A stretch of 64,000 nucleotides of DNA from Streptosporangium amethystogenes. GTDB lineage: Bacteria; Actinomycetota; Actinomycetes; Streptosporangiales; Streptosporangiaceae. The notes beneath the pieces are model-generated. The model was given only the letters and a program-made list of their open reading frames with translations, was not told the DNA's origin and made no database searches. A program made the position numbers and the translations under genes. The stretch is taken from positions 234,045 to 298,044 of the forward strand of contig NZ_JOEQ01000015.1 in assembly GCF_000721075.1 (NCBI RefSeq), written 5' to 3'. This document shows, piece by piece, positions 20,396-30,700 of the stretch. Numbering within the stretch: position 1 is the stretch's first letter; the number at the start of each line of letters is the position of its first letter.

Positions 20396-21424
20396 TTAGC
20401 AGGCGCGGGGCAGCACCCGGGGCTCCGCGCCCAGCTCGCGCAGCTTGGCGCGGACCTCGCCGGGACTCTCCCCGGCGACGGTGAGCCGGGAGGTGGCGAA
20501 CACCTCGCCGTCGGCGTCGGTGATCGGGGCGCCGCTGTAGGGGACCTCGCCGCTGAAGCGGGCGGCGCAGAGGTGGTCGCGGAGCTCGGGCCTGGCGTGC
20601 AGGGAGAAGATCGGCAGCCGGGTGGCCATCGCGGCCAGCCGCATGGTGCCCGACACCCGGGGGTTGATCTCCAGCAGGTGCACCTCGCCGGCCGGGGTCA
20701 GCAGGAACTCCGCCTCCAGGTAGCCGTGCGCCTCGGCCAGATCGGCCAGCCGCTTGCCCACCGCCCGCAGCTTGCGGTCCCAGGTGCCGCCGAGCGCCGG
20801 GTCCGGGCAGAGCCGCAGCCGCTGCCACGGCGGCACCAGGTCCTGGGTGGTCGGCCCCTTCCACACCGGCGGGAAGGTCGCCGTGCCGTGCTCGTCGCGG
20901 TAGATCAGCACCGAGTACTCGACCCCGTCGACGTACAGCTCGCCCAGCTCGTTGGGGGCCAGACGGCACTCGTCCGCGCGGGCCAGCCGGGTGCCGACGC
21001 TCTGCGTCCCGTGCCGGTCCTTGATCACCACGGGGGTGTCGGGGCCGGCCTCGGGCAGCGGCTCACCGGCCCGCGCCCACGGTGGGGAGACCAGGCGGTA
21101 GCGGTCGAAGAACTCCTTCATCAGGATCTTGTCGCTGCCCAGCGAGGCGCAGAGCCGCGACTGGCACTCGGCCCGGTGGCCGAGCTCGCGGAGCCGGAAC
21201 GCGAGCAGCTGGTCGCGGCCAAGCGTCGTGTGGCTGGAATGGAAGATCACCGTCGCCCGCGGGGCCCGGCCGATCGCCTCCAGCAGCGGGGCCACGTCCA
21301 CACCGGTGTCCTCCCCGGTGAAGACGGCCCGGTCCCCGGGGGCGAGGTCGACGAAATGGCCGAACCAGCTCTCCAGACTGGTGGGGGCGACGGCGTGAAT
21401 GACGGGAAACGTCTGTCGGCTCAT
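20396..21424 (-). CDS. ATP-grasp ligase
   Basis: A 342-residue ATP-grasp protein. Features are the ATP-binding lysine in PVVIKDRHGTQSVG, the central domain, and the metal/phosphate site EAEFLL with LLEINPRVSGTMR near residue 265. The last strand matches carboxylate-amine ligases such as D-Ala-D-Ala ligase relatives and peptide ligases of natural-product clusters. It would form an amide or peptide bond from an acyl phosphate. It is the last gene of the PurF-methyltransferase-DegT-ATP-grasp operon, 40 bp after the DegT gene. The substrates are unknown; a bond not made by the NRPS proteins is a reasonable guess. Confidence 0.82.
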   Translation of the reverse strand: MSRQTFPVIHAVAPTSLESWFGHFVDLAPGDRAVFTGEDTGVDVAPLLEAIGRAPRATVIFHSSHTTLGRDQLLAFRLRELGHRAECQSRLCASLGSDKILMKEFFDRYRLVSPPWARAGEPLPEAGPDTPVVIKDRHGTQSVGTRLARADECRLAPNELGELYVDGVEYSVLIYRDEHGTATFPPVWKGPTTQDLVPPWQRLRLCPDPALGGTWDRKLRAVGKRLADLAEAHGYLEAEFLLTPAGEVHLLEINPRVSGTMRLAAMATRLPIFSLHARPELRDHLCAARFSGEVPYSGAPITDADGEVFATSRLTVAGESPGEVRAKLRELGAEPRVLPRAC

Positions 21425-21464
21425 TTGGATTACTCCGGAATCGACGCTGGAAACAGGGGCGACG

Positions 21465-22706
21465 TTACCCGGTACGGGCCATCGAGAATGCGTCGTCGAA
21501 CGCCTCCAGATACGCCTCGACCAGCGGCGAGTTCTGTTCCCAGAGGAAATTCACCGGCAATTTCATCCATCGGGCGAACAATTCCGTGGAACGCGGAAAC
21601 GGGCGGTCGTTCACCGTGGCCGCGGCCCGGACCGCGGCGGCGACCTGGGGCGACCAGTCAGGCGCGGTGCCCTGGAAGAGGGGGAAGACGTGCAGCGGCC
21701 GGGTGGCCGGGGCGCGCACCTTCAGACCGCGCTCCTGACCGGCCGCCACCAGGCCGTCCCTGCTGAACGGGCACTCCGGCGTCACCTCGACGACCCCGTC
21801 GTACCAGGCGCCCATCGTGACGCCCTCGGCGACGGGGGCGGGGCGCACCCCCGGCAGCTCGCCGAGTCCCGAGGACAGGGCCGACATGTTGGCCACCCGG
21901 TGCTCCACCAGCTCGTCCAGCCGGTCGAGGTGGCTCTGGGCCAGCACCGCGCCGGGCGTGGAGATGCGGAAGTTACCGCCGAGACCGGTCAGCAGGAACG
22001 GCCGGTAGCGGACGGCGTCGATGGTCAGGTCGGTGCGGTGCCGGAAGTTGGTCAGCAGGCAGGCGCGGGCGAAGACGTCCTCGGAGTCGGTCAGCAGCAT
22101 GCCGCCCATGCCCCCGGAGACCAGCTTCCTGCCCCCCACACTGAAGATCGCGACATCGCCCAGGGAGCCCACCGGCCGGGAACGGAAGGTGGAGCCGTGG
22201 GCGTGCGAGCAGTCCTCGACCAGGGCGAGCCCGCGCCGGGAGGCCACCGCCCGCAGGGCGTCCATGTCGCAGCTGTGGCCCCACAGATGGGTGACGACGA
22301 TCGCGACGGTACGCGGCGTGACCAGTGCCTCCACGGCCGAGGGGGCCACGTTCCCGGTGGCGTCGCCCGCGTCGCAGAGCACCGGCACCGCGCCCAGCAG
22401 GAACAGCGGTGAGGCGGTGCTGAAGAACGTGAGGTTCGGGACGATCACCTCGTCCCCGGGGCCGATGCCCAGCGCGAAGTAGGCGGCCAGCAGTCCCGCG
22501 GTACCCGAGGTGAGCGCCAGCGCGTGGGCGCGGCCGTGCCGCTCGGCGAACGACCGCTCCAGTTCGGCCAGTTCGGGCCCGTAGTCGTAGTCGAACGTGC
22601 GCCCCCGCGTCACCAGCTCGGCGACCCTGGCCGCCACGCCGTCGTCGTAGACCGGCCATTCGGGCGGGTGCGGCGGGCCCGCGAGTCCATCTTCCAGCGA
22701 GCTCAC
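21465..22706 (-). CDS. DegT/DnrJ/EryC1-family PLP aminotransferase
   Basis: A 413-residue protein of the DegT family. Motifs are the phosphate-binding LALTSGTAGL, the PLP-stacking region with VEDCSHAHGS, and the Schiff-base lysine in SVGGRKLVSGGMGG. These enzymes transaminate keto-sugars, cyclitols or keto acids, and a few act as dehydratases. The lysine is present, so aminotransferase activity is expected. GTG start at 22706 overlaps the methyltransferase stop (GTGA), so translation is coupled. It could place an amino group on a tailoring sugar or non-protein amino acid, but no other sugar genes are seen here. Confidence 0.88.
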   Translation of the reverse strand: MSSLEDGLAGPPHPPEWPVYDDGVAARVAELVTRGRTFDYDYGPELAELERSFAERHGRAHALALTSGTAGLLAAYFALGIGPGDEVIVPNLTFFSTASPLFLLGAVPVLCDAGDATGNVAPSAVEALVTPRTVAIVVTHLWGHSCDMDALRAVASRRGLALVEDCSHAHGSTFRSRPVGSLGDVAIFSVGGRKLVSGGMGGMLLTDSEDVFARACLLTNFRHRTDLTIDAVRYRPFLLTGLGGNFRISTPGAVLAQSHLDRLDELVEHRVANMSALSSGLGELPGVRPAPVAEGVTMGAWYDGVVEVTPECPFSRDGLVAAGQERGLKVRAPATRPLHVFPLFQGTAPDWSPQVAAAVRAAATVNDRPFPRSTELFARWMKLPVNFLWEQNSPLVEAYLEAFDDAFSMARTG

Positions 22707-23413
22707 CCGTCCACCCCCCGGCGCGCCACCAGCCTGGTCACCGCGTGGGTGTGCGGCTCCTCATGGCCGGTGTGGGTGTGGGTGGAGTCGGTGTCGGTGG
22801 CGCTCAGCACGGTCCACCCGTCGTACCTGGCGAGGTACCAGTCGTGGGGCAGCAGGACCGGCAGGCGCATCTCGCCGGCGGGAGGCCGATAGGCGTGGCC
22901 GCCGTTGAACATCAGCAGGGCGTTGACCCCTCCCGGGGAGGTCGCGGCCTGGAGCCTGGCGATGACGTCGGCCACCTGCCTCTCGTCCCGCAGCCAGTGC
23001 AGGACGCTGCACGCCAGCACCCCGTCGAACGAGCCGGGCGCGAGCCGGGTGGTGCGCGCGTCGCCCCGGCGCCACTCGATCCCTCCGGCCCCGCCGCCGG
23101 TACTGCCCCAGGCCCGCGCGCCGTTCTCCAGCGCGGCGGCCGACATGTCCATCGCCAGCACCCGCGCGCCCCGCTGGGCGAGCCGCACCGCGTTGCGCCC
23201 CTCGCCGCACCCCACGTCGAGCACCGTGGGCGCGCCCGCGCCAGGTGGAGCGGAGGGCGGAGCGATCTCCTCGGGTGCCGGGGGCAGCGAGAGCGCGTCC
23301 GCCAGGGTGTCGGAGATCCCGTCCGGCCTGCGCCCCCACAGGCAGGTGGTCCGGGTGTAGCGGGCGTCGCAGCCACCGTCGTCGTAGCCGTTCGTTTCTG
23401 GTTCTTGGCTCAT
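22703..23413 (-). CDS. Class I SAM-dependent methyltransferase (TehB-like)
   Basis: About 236 residues. Motif I is VLDVGCGEGRNAVRLAQRG, followed by DMSAAALE and a post-motif ACSVLHWL. The N-terminus (TTCLWGRRPD) and the central fold resemble TehB and small natural-product methyltransferases. Start is set at ATG 23413, where similarity starts; the frame runs open to 23647 but that part overlaps the PurF gene region. The C-terminus has a threonine/histidine-rich insert (TDTDSTHTHT). It lies 32 bp after the PurF stop and overlaps the DegT start. Confidence 0.85.
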   Translation of the reverse strand: MSQEPETNGYDDGGCDARYTRTTCLWGRRPDGISDTLADALSLPPAPEEIAPPSAPPGAGAPTVLDVGCGEGRNAVRLAQRGARVLAMDMSAAALENGARAWGSTGGGAGGIEWRRGDARTTRLAPGSFDGVLACSVLHWLRDERQVADVIARLQAATSPGGVNALLMFNGGHAYRPPAGEMRLPVLLPHDWYLARYDGWTVLSATDTDSTHTHTGHEEPHTHAVTRLVARRGVDG

Positions 23414-23445
23414 CTGGCGGAGGCTAGGCGCGGCCCTGAGCACCG

Positions 23446-24936
23446 TCAACGGAGGCGGGCGGCCGTCGTGCGCCGCGGGGTTCGCGCGGGTACGAGCCTC
23501 GACTTGTCGCGTGCCGAGCTCACCCGGGTGGGGTAGTGGCCGGTGATACACCCCTCGCAGAGACCCTCGCCCGCCGCGCTCCCGAGCGTGTGCCGCATGC
23601 CCGCCACCGACAGGTAGGCCAGGCTCGTCGCGCCGATGATCCGGCACACCTCCTCGCTCTCGCGCCCGGTGGCCACCAGCTCACCGGTGTCGACGAGGTC
23701 CACCCCGTAGTGGCAGGGCGCGATCAGCGGCGGCGCGGCGATCCGCACGTGCACCTCGCTCGCCCCCGACTCGCGCAGCAGCGCGACGATGCGCCGCATG
23801 GTGGACCCGCGCACCATCGAGTCGTCGACCACCACGACCCTGGCCCCGTCCACCGGCGAGCCGACCGAGAACTTGCGCCGCAGCTTGCGCTCACGCCGTC
23901 GCAGGTCGGGCTCGATGAACGTCCTGCCCACCTGCTCGTCACGGACCAGCGCCCCGGCCAGCGGCAGTCCCGCCGCCCGCGCGTACCCGCGGGCCGCCGG
24001 CACGCCGGAGGCCGGGACGGCCACGACCAGGTCGGCGTCCGCCGGGGACTCCAGCGCCAGCCGCTCGCCGAACGCCACCCGCGTCGCGCCGGTTCTGGTG
24101 CCGTCGATCCTGGAGTCCTGCCTGGTCAGGTAGAGATGCTCGAAGACGCAGAAGCTGCGCGGGGCGGGCTGGGCCACGCGGTGCGCCCCGATCTGGCGGC
24201 CGTCGCGCAGCACCAGTACCTCACCCGGTTCCACCTCCCGCTGCTCGGTGCAGCCGAGCGCGTCGAGGGTGCAGGTCTCCGAGGCGACGACCGCCCTGCC
24301 CTCGGCGAACCCCGCCACCAGGGGGCGCAGACCGTGCGGGTCCCGGAAGGCCACGAGGTGGTCGCCGACGGCGCACACCACCGAGTACGCGCCCCGCAGC
24401 ACCCGCGTGGCCCGCGCGACCCCGGCCACGATCGGGCCGGTGTCCACAAAGTGCCTGCCCGCCGGGCCGGATGTCTCGCCCGTGTCGGCGAGCAGGGCGA
24501 GGATGATCTCGGAGTCGCTGGTCGAGCGGAACCCGTACCCCTCGCGGCCGAGCCGGGCGCGCAGCTCGGCGGCGTTGGTGAGGTCCCCGTTGTGCGCCAG
24601 CGCGATGCGCCGTGCCTCGTGCACGAAGGGCTGGGAGTTCTCCGGCACCGTGGCGCCGGTGGTGGAGTACCGGGTGTGGGCGACCGCCACCCTCCCGGCT
24701 CGCCCGGCCGGCAGGCCGTCACGGGCCGGGCCATCGTGAACCGGGCCATCATGGGGCGAGTCACCACAGGCCGAGCGCGAGGCGAAACCGAGCGCCCGCC
24801 GGACCCGCACACCGCCGGGGCCGACCACCGCGATGCCCCAGGACTCCTGGCCGCGGTGCTGCAGGGTGACGAGCCCGTCGAAGGCCGGTTGCCCGGCTGT
24901 TCCCTCGATAACGGATACACCGACTATTCCGCACAT
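23446..24936 (-). CDS. purF-like: Amidophosphoribosyltransferase (PurF-type)
   Basis: About 496 residues. The protein starts MCGIVGV, so the catalytic cysteine follows the initiator Met without the propeptide of B. subtilis PurF. Other class II glutaminase residues are present (HTRYSTTG, HNGDLTN). The PRPP site is VVVDDSMVRGSTM. Cysteines in FCVFEHLY, APCHYGVD and LCEGC match the four ligands of the [4Fe-4S] form. All catalytic residues look intact, so it should make phosphoribosylamine from glutamine and PRPP. Start ATG 24936 is preceded by GAAGGGG. Its place at the head of the methyltransferase-DegT-ATP-grasp operon points to a cluster role: either a resistant copy for self-protection or a source of phosphoribosylamine. 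A displaced housekeeping gene cannot be excluded. Confidence 0.92.
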   Translation of the reverse strand: MCGIVGVSVIEGTAGQPAFDGLVTLQHRGQESWGIAVVGPGGVRVRRALGFASRSACGDSPHDGPVHDGPARDGLPAGRAGRVAVAHTRYSTTGATVPENSQPFVHEARRIALAHNGDLTNAAELRARLGREGYGFRSTSDSEIILALLADTGETSGPAGRHFVDTGPIVAGVARATRVLRGAYSVVCAVGDHLVAFRDPHGLRPLVAGFAEGRAVVASETCTLDALGCTEQREVEPGEVLVLRDGRQIGAHRVAQPAPRSFCVFEHLYLTRQDSRIDGTRTGATRVAFGERLALESPADADLVVAVPASGVPAARGYARAAGLPLAGALVRDEQVGRTFIEPDLRRRERKLRRKFSVGSPVDGARVVVVDDSMVRGSTMRRIVALLRESGASEVHVRIAAPPLIAPCHYGVDLVDTGELVATGRESEEVCRIIGATSLAYLSVAGMRHTLGSAAGEGLCEGCITGHYPTRVSSARDKSRLVPARTPRRTTAARLR

Positions 24937-25057
24937 ACGCTGCCCCTTCAAAACCCTAACATTTCCCGAAAAATGTGTTAAATCGCTTCTGTCTGGCCAT
25001 GGCATTGTTCTGATGGCAGGCCCTATCGAATGATGAATGAAGCGAAGGAGACCCGGA
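24937..25057. promoter_or_regulatory. Divergent promoter region, PurF and MbtH operons
   Basis: A 121-bp gap, more AT-rich than its surroundings, that must hold the promoters for the two major tailoring/assembly operons. AGAAGCGATTTAACACATTTTTC on the minus side and the TTCTGTCTGGCC region on the plus side are possible parts. No clear consensus boxes or palindromes were identified. Confidence 0.4.
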
Positions 25058-25261
25058 ATGGCGGAGAACGCCGAGTACACGGTGGTGCGCAATCACGAGG
25101 AGCAGTACTCCATCTGGTGGACCGACCGTGACATTCCCGAGGGCTGGCGGAGCGTCGGCCACAGCGGCACCCGTGAGGAGTGCCTGGCCCACATCGAGGA
25201 GGTCTGGACGGACATGCGCCCGCTGAGCCTGCGCCGGTGGATGGACGGCGAGCGGTCCTGA
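25058..25261 (+). CDS. MbtH-like protein
   Basis: A 67-residue MbtH-family chaperone. The family pattern is clear: [12 protein letters not shown], then [21 protein letters not shown] and the C-terminal [10 protein letters not shown]. These proteins bind NRPS adenylation domains and are needed for their solubility or activity. ATG 25058 follows GAAGGAG. It begins the operon with the A-T-MT and C-(A)-T-C proteins, 56 bp before the former. With three stand-alone adenylation domains in the cluster it may serve more than one. Confidence 0.95.
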   Translation: MAENAEYTVVRNHEEQYSIWWTDRDIPEGWRSVGHSGTREECLAHIEEVWTDMRPLSLRRWMDGERS

Positions 25262-25317
25262 CCCGCGGGCGCACCGACGAACAGTCCCGGAAGGAACGGT
25301 CCCCGAAGGAGGAGCCG

Positions 25318-27777
25318 ATGGACACGATCCAGGAGCACGACGCGCGCCTGGTCGTCGAGGAGTGGAACCGCACCGAGCTGGCCGACGAGCCGGCGACCGT
25401 CATCGAACGGTTCGCCGCCCAGGTCGCCAGGTCGCCCGCAGCCACGGCGCTGACAGACGAGGAGGGCACCACCCTCGGCTACGACGAGGTGCGCCGCGCC
25501 GCCAACCGCCTGGCCGGGCACCTGCTCGGCCTCGGCCTGCGCCCCGAGGACCGCTGCGCCATCTACCAGCGCCGTTCGGCCGGCATGGTGGTGTCCATGT
25601 TCGGCACGCTGGCCGCCGGGGGCGCCTACGTTCCGATCGACGAGGGCAACCCGCCCGAGCGGGTCGAGGCGATCCTGCGCGACGCCGGAACCGCCGTGGT
25701 GCTGGCCGACTCCACCACCGAGGCCGAGGTGCCGCCGGGGCCGTGGTGCGTGGTGAACGTCGACGACCACCCCGGGGGCGACGAGGACGACCCGGGGGTG
25801 CCGCTGCACCCGGCCAACCTCGCCTACGTCATGTACACCTCAGGCAGCACCGGGACGCCCAAGGGCGTCCTCATCGAGCACCGCGCGGTCACCGCGTTCG
25901 TCCGGGGCGCCCAGCACCTGTACGGGCTCTCGCCGCAGGACCGCCTCGTGCAGTTCTCCTCGATCGCCTTCGACGTCTCCACCTTCGACGCCTTCGGGGC
26001 GCTGCTCTCGGGGGCCGTCCTGCACGTCGCCGCCGCCGAGACCCGTACCTCCGCCGAGCGGTTCCGCGACCTGCTGCGCGAGCGGCGCATCTCCGTCTAC
26101 ATGGGCACCCCCGGCATGCTGAGACTGCTGGAGCCCGGCGACTTCCCCGATCTGCGGGTGCTCGCGGTCGGCGGCGAGAGCTACTCGGGTGACTTCACCA
26201 CCCGCTGGGCGGCCGGACGCAGGTTCGTCAACAGCTACGGGCCCACCGAGACCACGGTCGGCGTCATCACCCAGGAGTGCCGGGGAAACTGGGACACCTC
26301 ACCGCCCATCGGGCGCGCCATGCCCAACCACCGGGCCTACGCCCTGGACGAGTCGATGCGCCCGGTCCCGATCGGCACGGTCGGCGAGCTGTACGTCGGC
26401 GGTCCCGGCCTCGGCCGCGGCTACCTGGACCGTCCCGGCGCGAGCGCGCTCTCCTTCGTCCCCGACCCGTTCGCCACCACGCCGGGCGAGCGGCTCTACC
26501 GCACCGGCGACCTGGTGCGCTGGACCGCAGACGGCGAGCTGGTCTTCGCCGGGCGGGCCGACCGCCAGGTCAAGGTACGCGGTGTCCGGGTAGAGCTGGA
26601 GGAGATCGAGCAGACCCTCCGCAGGCACCCGGCGGTCGCGCACGCCGTGGTCGAGGCGGAGGCCCTCGACGACGGCGACGCCCGCCTGATCGCCTATGTC
26701 GTCTGTACGACAGGGGAGCCGCCCGGCGTGACCGAGCTGCGCGAGACCGCCGCCCAGTGGCTGACGGCCCCGCTGGTCCCCAACGAGTTCGTCCACGTCC
26801 CAAAGATTCCGCTCACCCCGGCCGGCAAGGTCGACCGCGAGGCCCTGGCCGCCGCCAGGACCTCACACGGCGGCACCGACACCGGCACCGGCACCGGCGA
26901 TGGCGATGGCGCCGACTGGACGCCGACCAGGCGCAGGGTGGCCGAGGAGATCGTGAAACCGCTGCTCGGCGTGGACTCGCTCGGCCCGCACGACCACTTC
27001 TTCGAGCTGGGCGGCACCAGCATCCAGGTCATCCAGCTTCTCGGCCGGGTCCGCACGATCTTCGGCATCGAGGTGCCGGTCGCCGACTTCTTCGACCGGC
27101 CGACCATCGCCGGGGTCGCCGACGCCGTCGACTCCGAGGTCCGCTCCGATCTCAAGGACATCGTCCGCGAGGGCTGGGACGACATCGCCGACCGCTACGC
27201 CGCCTTCCAGTCGGAGTTCTCCGACGGCCCCCGTACGGAGTGGACCGGCCACCTGCTCGCGATGCTGCCCGAAGGCGGTTCGGTGCTGGAGCTGGGCGTC
27301 GGCAGCGGCCACGAGTCCTCGCGCCGCCTGGCCGAGGCGCACGCCCTCACCGCCGTCGACATCTCCGCCGAGCAGCTCAAACTCGCCGAGAGGACACTGC
27401 CCGGCGCCACGCTCGTGCAGGCCGACATGGCCCAGGTGCGCTTCCCCGACGCCTCCTTCGACGCCGTCGTGTCCATCTACACCCTCACCCACCTGCCGCG
27501 CGAGGAACTGCCCGGCCTGCTGGGCGGCATCGCCCGCTGGCTGAAGCCGGGCGGCCTGCTGCTCGCCACCCTGATGACCGAGGACATCCCCGGCGCGATC
27601 GAGGAGTGGTTCGGCTCGACCATGTTCTTCTCCGGCTTCCCCGCCGAGGAGAACCTTCAGCTGCTGCGCGCGGCGGGCCTGGTACCCGAGCGCGAGGAGG
27701 TCGTGGCGCAGCGGACACCGCTCGGGGAGTCGCGCTTCCTGTGGGTGATCGCCAGGAGGACGGAGACCGCGTCGTGA
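25318..27777 (+). CDS. NRPS: A-T-methyltransferase
   Basis: About 819 residues. The adenylation domain (roughly 25-520) has YTSGSTGTPKG, NSYGPTETT, YRTGDL, GRADRQVKVRG and the catalytic lysine in PLTPAGKVDR. Hand alignment to GrsA gives the code DVFMAGSVGK: Asp235 is kept, so an alpha-amino acid is expected, but the code matches none I know. The carrier domain has its serine in ELGGTSI near residue 565. A C-terminal class I methyltransferase follows (motif VLELGVGSGHE near 655), placed after the carrier and not inside the adenylation domain. It may methylate the carrier-bound residue. ATG 25318 follows GAAGGAGG; the stop overlaps the next gene's GTG start. A run of TG repeats marks the A-T linker. 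Confidence 0.9.
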   Translation: MDTIQEHDARLVVEEWNRTELADEPATVIERFAAQVARSPAATALTDEEGTTLGYDEVRRAANRLAGHLLGLGLRPEDRCAIYQRRSAGMVVSMFGTLAAGGAYVPIDEGNPPERVEAILRDAGTAVVLADSTTEAEVPPGPWCVVNVDDHPGGDEDDPGVPLHPANLAYVMYTSGSTGTPKGVLIEHRAVTAFVRGAQHLYGLSPQDRLVQFSSIAFDVSTFDAFGALLSGAVLHVAAAETRTSAERFRDLLRERRISVYMGTPGMLRLLEPGDFPDLRVLAVGGESYSGDFTTRWAAGRRFVNSYGPTETTVGVITQECRGNWDTSPPIGRAMPNHRAYALDESMRPVPIGTVGELYVGGPGLGRGYLDRPGASALSFVPDPFATTPGERLYRTGDLVRWTADGELVFAGRADRQVKVRGVRVELEEIEQTLRRHPAVAHAVVEAEALDDGDARLIAYVVCTTGEPPGVTELRETAAQWLTAPLVPNEFVHVPKIPLTPAGKVDREALAAARTSHGGTDTGTGTGDGDGADWTPTRRRVAEEIVKPLLGVDSLGPHDHFFELGGTSIQVIQLLGRVRTIFGIEVPVADFFDRPTIAGVADAVDSEVRSDLKDIVREGWDDIADRYAAFQSEFSDGPRTEWTGHLLAMLPEGGSVLELGVGSGHESSRRLAEAHALTAVDISAEQLKLAERTLPGATLVQADMAQVRFPDASFDAVVSIYTLTHLPREELPGLLGGIARWLKPGGLLLATLMTEDIPGAIEEWFGSTMFFSGFPAEENLQLLRAAGLVPEREEVVAQRTPLGESRFLWVIARRTETAS

Positions 27778-30700
27778 CCGGTCTGCCCGACCGCACCGCC
27801 CCGCTCTCCTACCTGCAGGAGCAGCTCTGGTTCGTCGAGCAGGACGATCCCGGCAACGGCTCGTACAACGAGCTGAAGGTGCTCGTCCTGGACGGCACGC
27901 TGGACGCGGCCCGGCTGGGCCGGGCGCTGGACGAGGTGGTGGCCCGGCACGACGTGCTGCGCACCACCTTCGTCTACCAGGGAACCGAACCGGTCCAGGC
28001 GATCTGGGCGCGGGGCCCCGTACTGCGTGAGGCGTCCGCCGGCGGCGAGCAGGCGCTCATGGAGTACGCCCGCGAGGTCGCCGAGGCCCCCTACGACCTG
28101 GCCGCCGGGCCGCTGCTGCGCGCCTCGCTCGTCACGCTCGGCTCGGAGCGGCAGGCGCTGGTGCTCGGGGTGCACCACATCATCAGCGACGGATTCTCGA
28201 TGAACCTGCTGCTCGACGAGCTGGACGCGGCCTACCGGGGCGAGCCGGCGAAGGGCGCGCCCGCCCAGTACGGCGACTTCGCCCGCTGGCAGCGCGAGCG
28301 GCTCGCCGGTGGCCGCCTGGCCGCCGACGTCGACCACTGGCGGCGGACGCTCGACGGCGCGCCCACCGTGCTGGAGCTGCCCGCGGACCGGCCCCGGCCG
28401 CGCCGGCGGGCCGGCGCCGGCAGGCGCGATCGATTCCCGCTCGACCCCGGCCTGACCGGCCCGCTCGGCGAGGTCGCCGAGCGGGTCGGCGGCACCCTCT
28501 TCACCGTGCTGCTCTCGGCCTTCGCCGCCACCCTCTACCGCTACACCGGACGCGGCGACATGGTGCTGGGCACCGGTGCCCCCGGCCGTCCCGGGCGCGA
28601 GTTCGACGGCACGCTCGGTTTCTTCGCCAACATCGTGCCGGTACGGTTGCGCCCGGCGGGCGAGACCCCCTTCACCGAGCTGGCCGACGCGGTCAGCGAG
28701 GCCGCCTTCGACGCCTTCGACCACCAGTACGTACCGTTCGAGAAGCTCGTGGAGTTCCTGCAGCCCGAGCGTGACGCCGGGCACACCCCGCTGGTGCAGG
28801 TCGTCTTCACCATGTGGGACGCGGGCGCGGCCGAACGCTCCATCGGCGGCGTGCCCGCCACCGAGATCGAGGTGACGCGCGGCCGGTCCCGCTTCGACGT
28901 GGCGGTCGAGGCGGTACGGCGGGGCGAGCGGGTCGACTTCTTCGTCGAGTACGACGACGCCCTCTTCGACGAGGTCACGATCGCCCGCCTGATGCGCCAC
29001 CACGAGCGGGTGCTGCGGGCGGTCGCCGCCGATCCCGCCCGGCCCCTGTCGGAGATCCCGATGATCTCCCCGCAGGAGTGGGCCACCCTCACCCAGGGCG
29101 ACGTGACCGTGCTCGACCCGGACGGCAACGTGCTGCCCGCCGGGGCCGTCGGCCAGCTGGTCCGTCACTCCGGCCGGCACGGACCCACCGGCCGCCTGGC
29201 CGTCCGCAGGCCCGACGGGCGGGTGGTCGAGCGCGGGCGCGAGGACCGGCTGGTCGGGTTCGGCCCCTTCCAGGTGCAGCTGGAGGACGTCGAGGAGGTC
29301 CTGCGCGCCCACCCCGCCGTACGCGACGCCGCGGTCATCGCGGTCGAGGGCGGCGCGGGACGCGAGCTGATCGGCTACGCCGTCGCAGGGCAACCGCCCG
29401 ACGCGCTGCGCGCCACCCTCGTCGAGCGGCTGCCGAACTACATGGTGCCCGCCGTCATCGTGGTGGTGCGGGAGATCCCGCGCGACGAGGAGGGCCGGGT
29501 CAGGACCGCCCTGCTGCCCGAAGCGGCCGAACTCGGCGAGCGGAGCGAACTGCCCGCTCTGGAGGCCGCGCTCTGCGCCATCTGGGCACGCGTCATGAAC
29601 CTCGACGTGGTGGAGCCCGACGACGACTTCTTCGCGCTGGGCGGCCACTCGATGCTGGCGGCCCGGCTGGTACGCGAGCTCGCCTCGGTGCTCGCCGTAC
29701 GTGTCCCGCTGACGGCCCTCTTCGAGCACTGCACCCCCGCCGACCTGGCCGACTACCTGGCCGCCAGGCACCCCGCGCTGGAGCACACGCTCGCCGGCGC
29801 GAGCCGCGCCGATCGCGCGGGGCGGCCCGAGCCGGAGCCCGAGCCGGAGTGGGCGCCCGCCGGGCGGGCCGTACCGGACGGCACGGAGCCGGACGGCTGC
29901 GCGCTGTCCACCGCGCAGCTGCAGATCTGGATCAACGAGCGGCTCGCGGGCGGCGACGCCCGGGACTTCATCGCCGCCGTCACCTACCGGATACGCGGCC
30001 CGCTCGACGTGGACGCCCTGCGCGGCGCCCTCGACGCGCTCGTCGCCCGGCACGAGAACCTGCGCGCCCGGGTGGCGCTGGTGGGCGACGTGCCGGTGCT
30101 GCGTTTCGACGCCGATGCCCGCGTCGAGCTGCCCGTCGAGGACCTCACCGGCCTGCCCGAGGCGGGGCGGGCGGCGGAGGCGGCCCGCCGCACGGCCCGC
30201 GACGCCGAGCGCGGCTTCGACCTGTCCGTCGCCCCCCTGGTGCGGGCCGGCCTCTACCGTCTCGGCGACGGCGACCACGTCCTCGCGCTGGTCCAGCACC
30301 ACCTGGTCACCGACGGCGTCTCGATGGGCCTGCTGATCGGCGAGCTCGGCCGCCTGTACTCCGACCGCGACACCGTGCCCGCCGCACCGCACCTGCGCTT
30401 CTCCGACTACGTGGCCTGGGAGCGGGCCTGGCTCGGCGGACCCGAGGCCGCCGCCTCGGAGCGGTTCTGGCGGGAACGGCTGCGTGGGGCCCCCGAGCTG
30501 GTCCTGCCCAGGACGCGCGAGGGACGGCGGGAGAGCCGCGACACCGAGATGATCGCCCATCAGCTGCCGCCCGCGGACTCACGCCGGCTGCTCGGGCTGG
30601 CCAGGCGGAGCAGGACCACGCCCTACATGCTGGTGACCGCCGCCTTCGCGGCGATGCTGGCCCAGTGGAGCGGCCAGGACGACGTGGTGATCGGCACCAC

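Noticed and set aside
23446..24936. Azaserine- or alanosine-type cluster, suggested by PurF
   Set aside because: No hydrazine synthetase, N-hydroxylase or nitrosation genes are in the window, so the link is not supported.
27657..30560. Minus-strand open frame of 967 codons
   Set aside because: Antisense to the C-(A)-T-C gene and typical of high-GC third-position bias.
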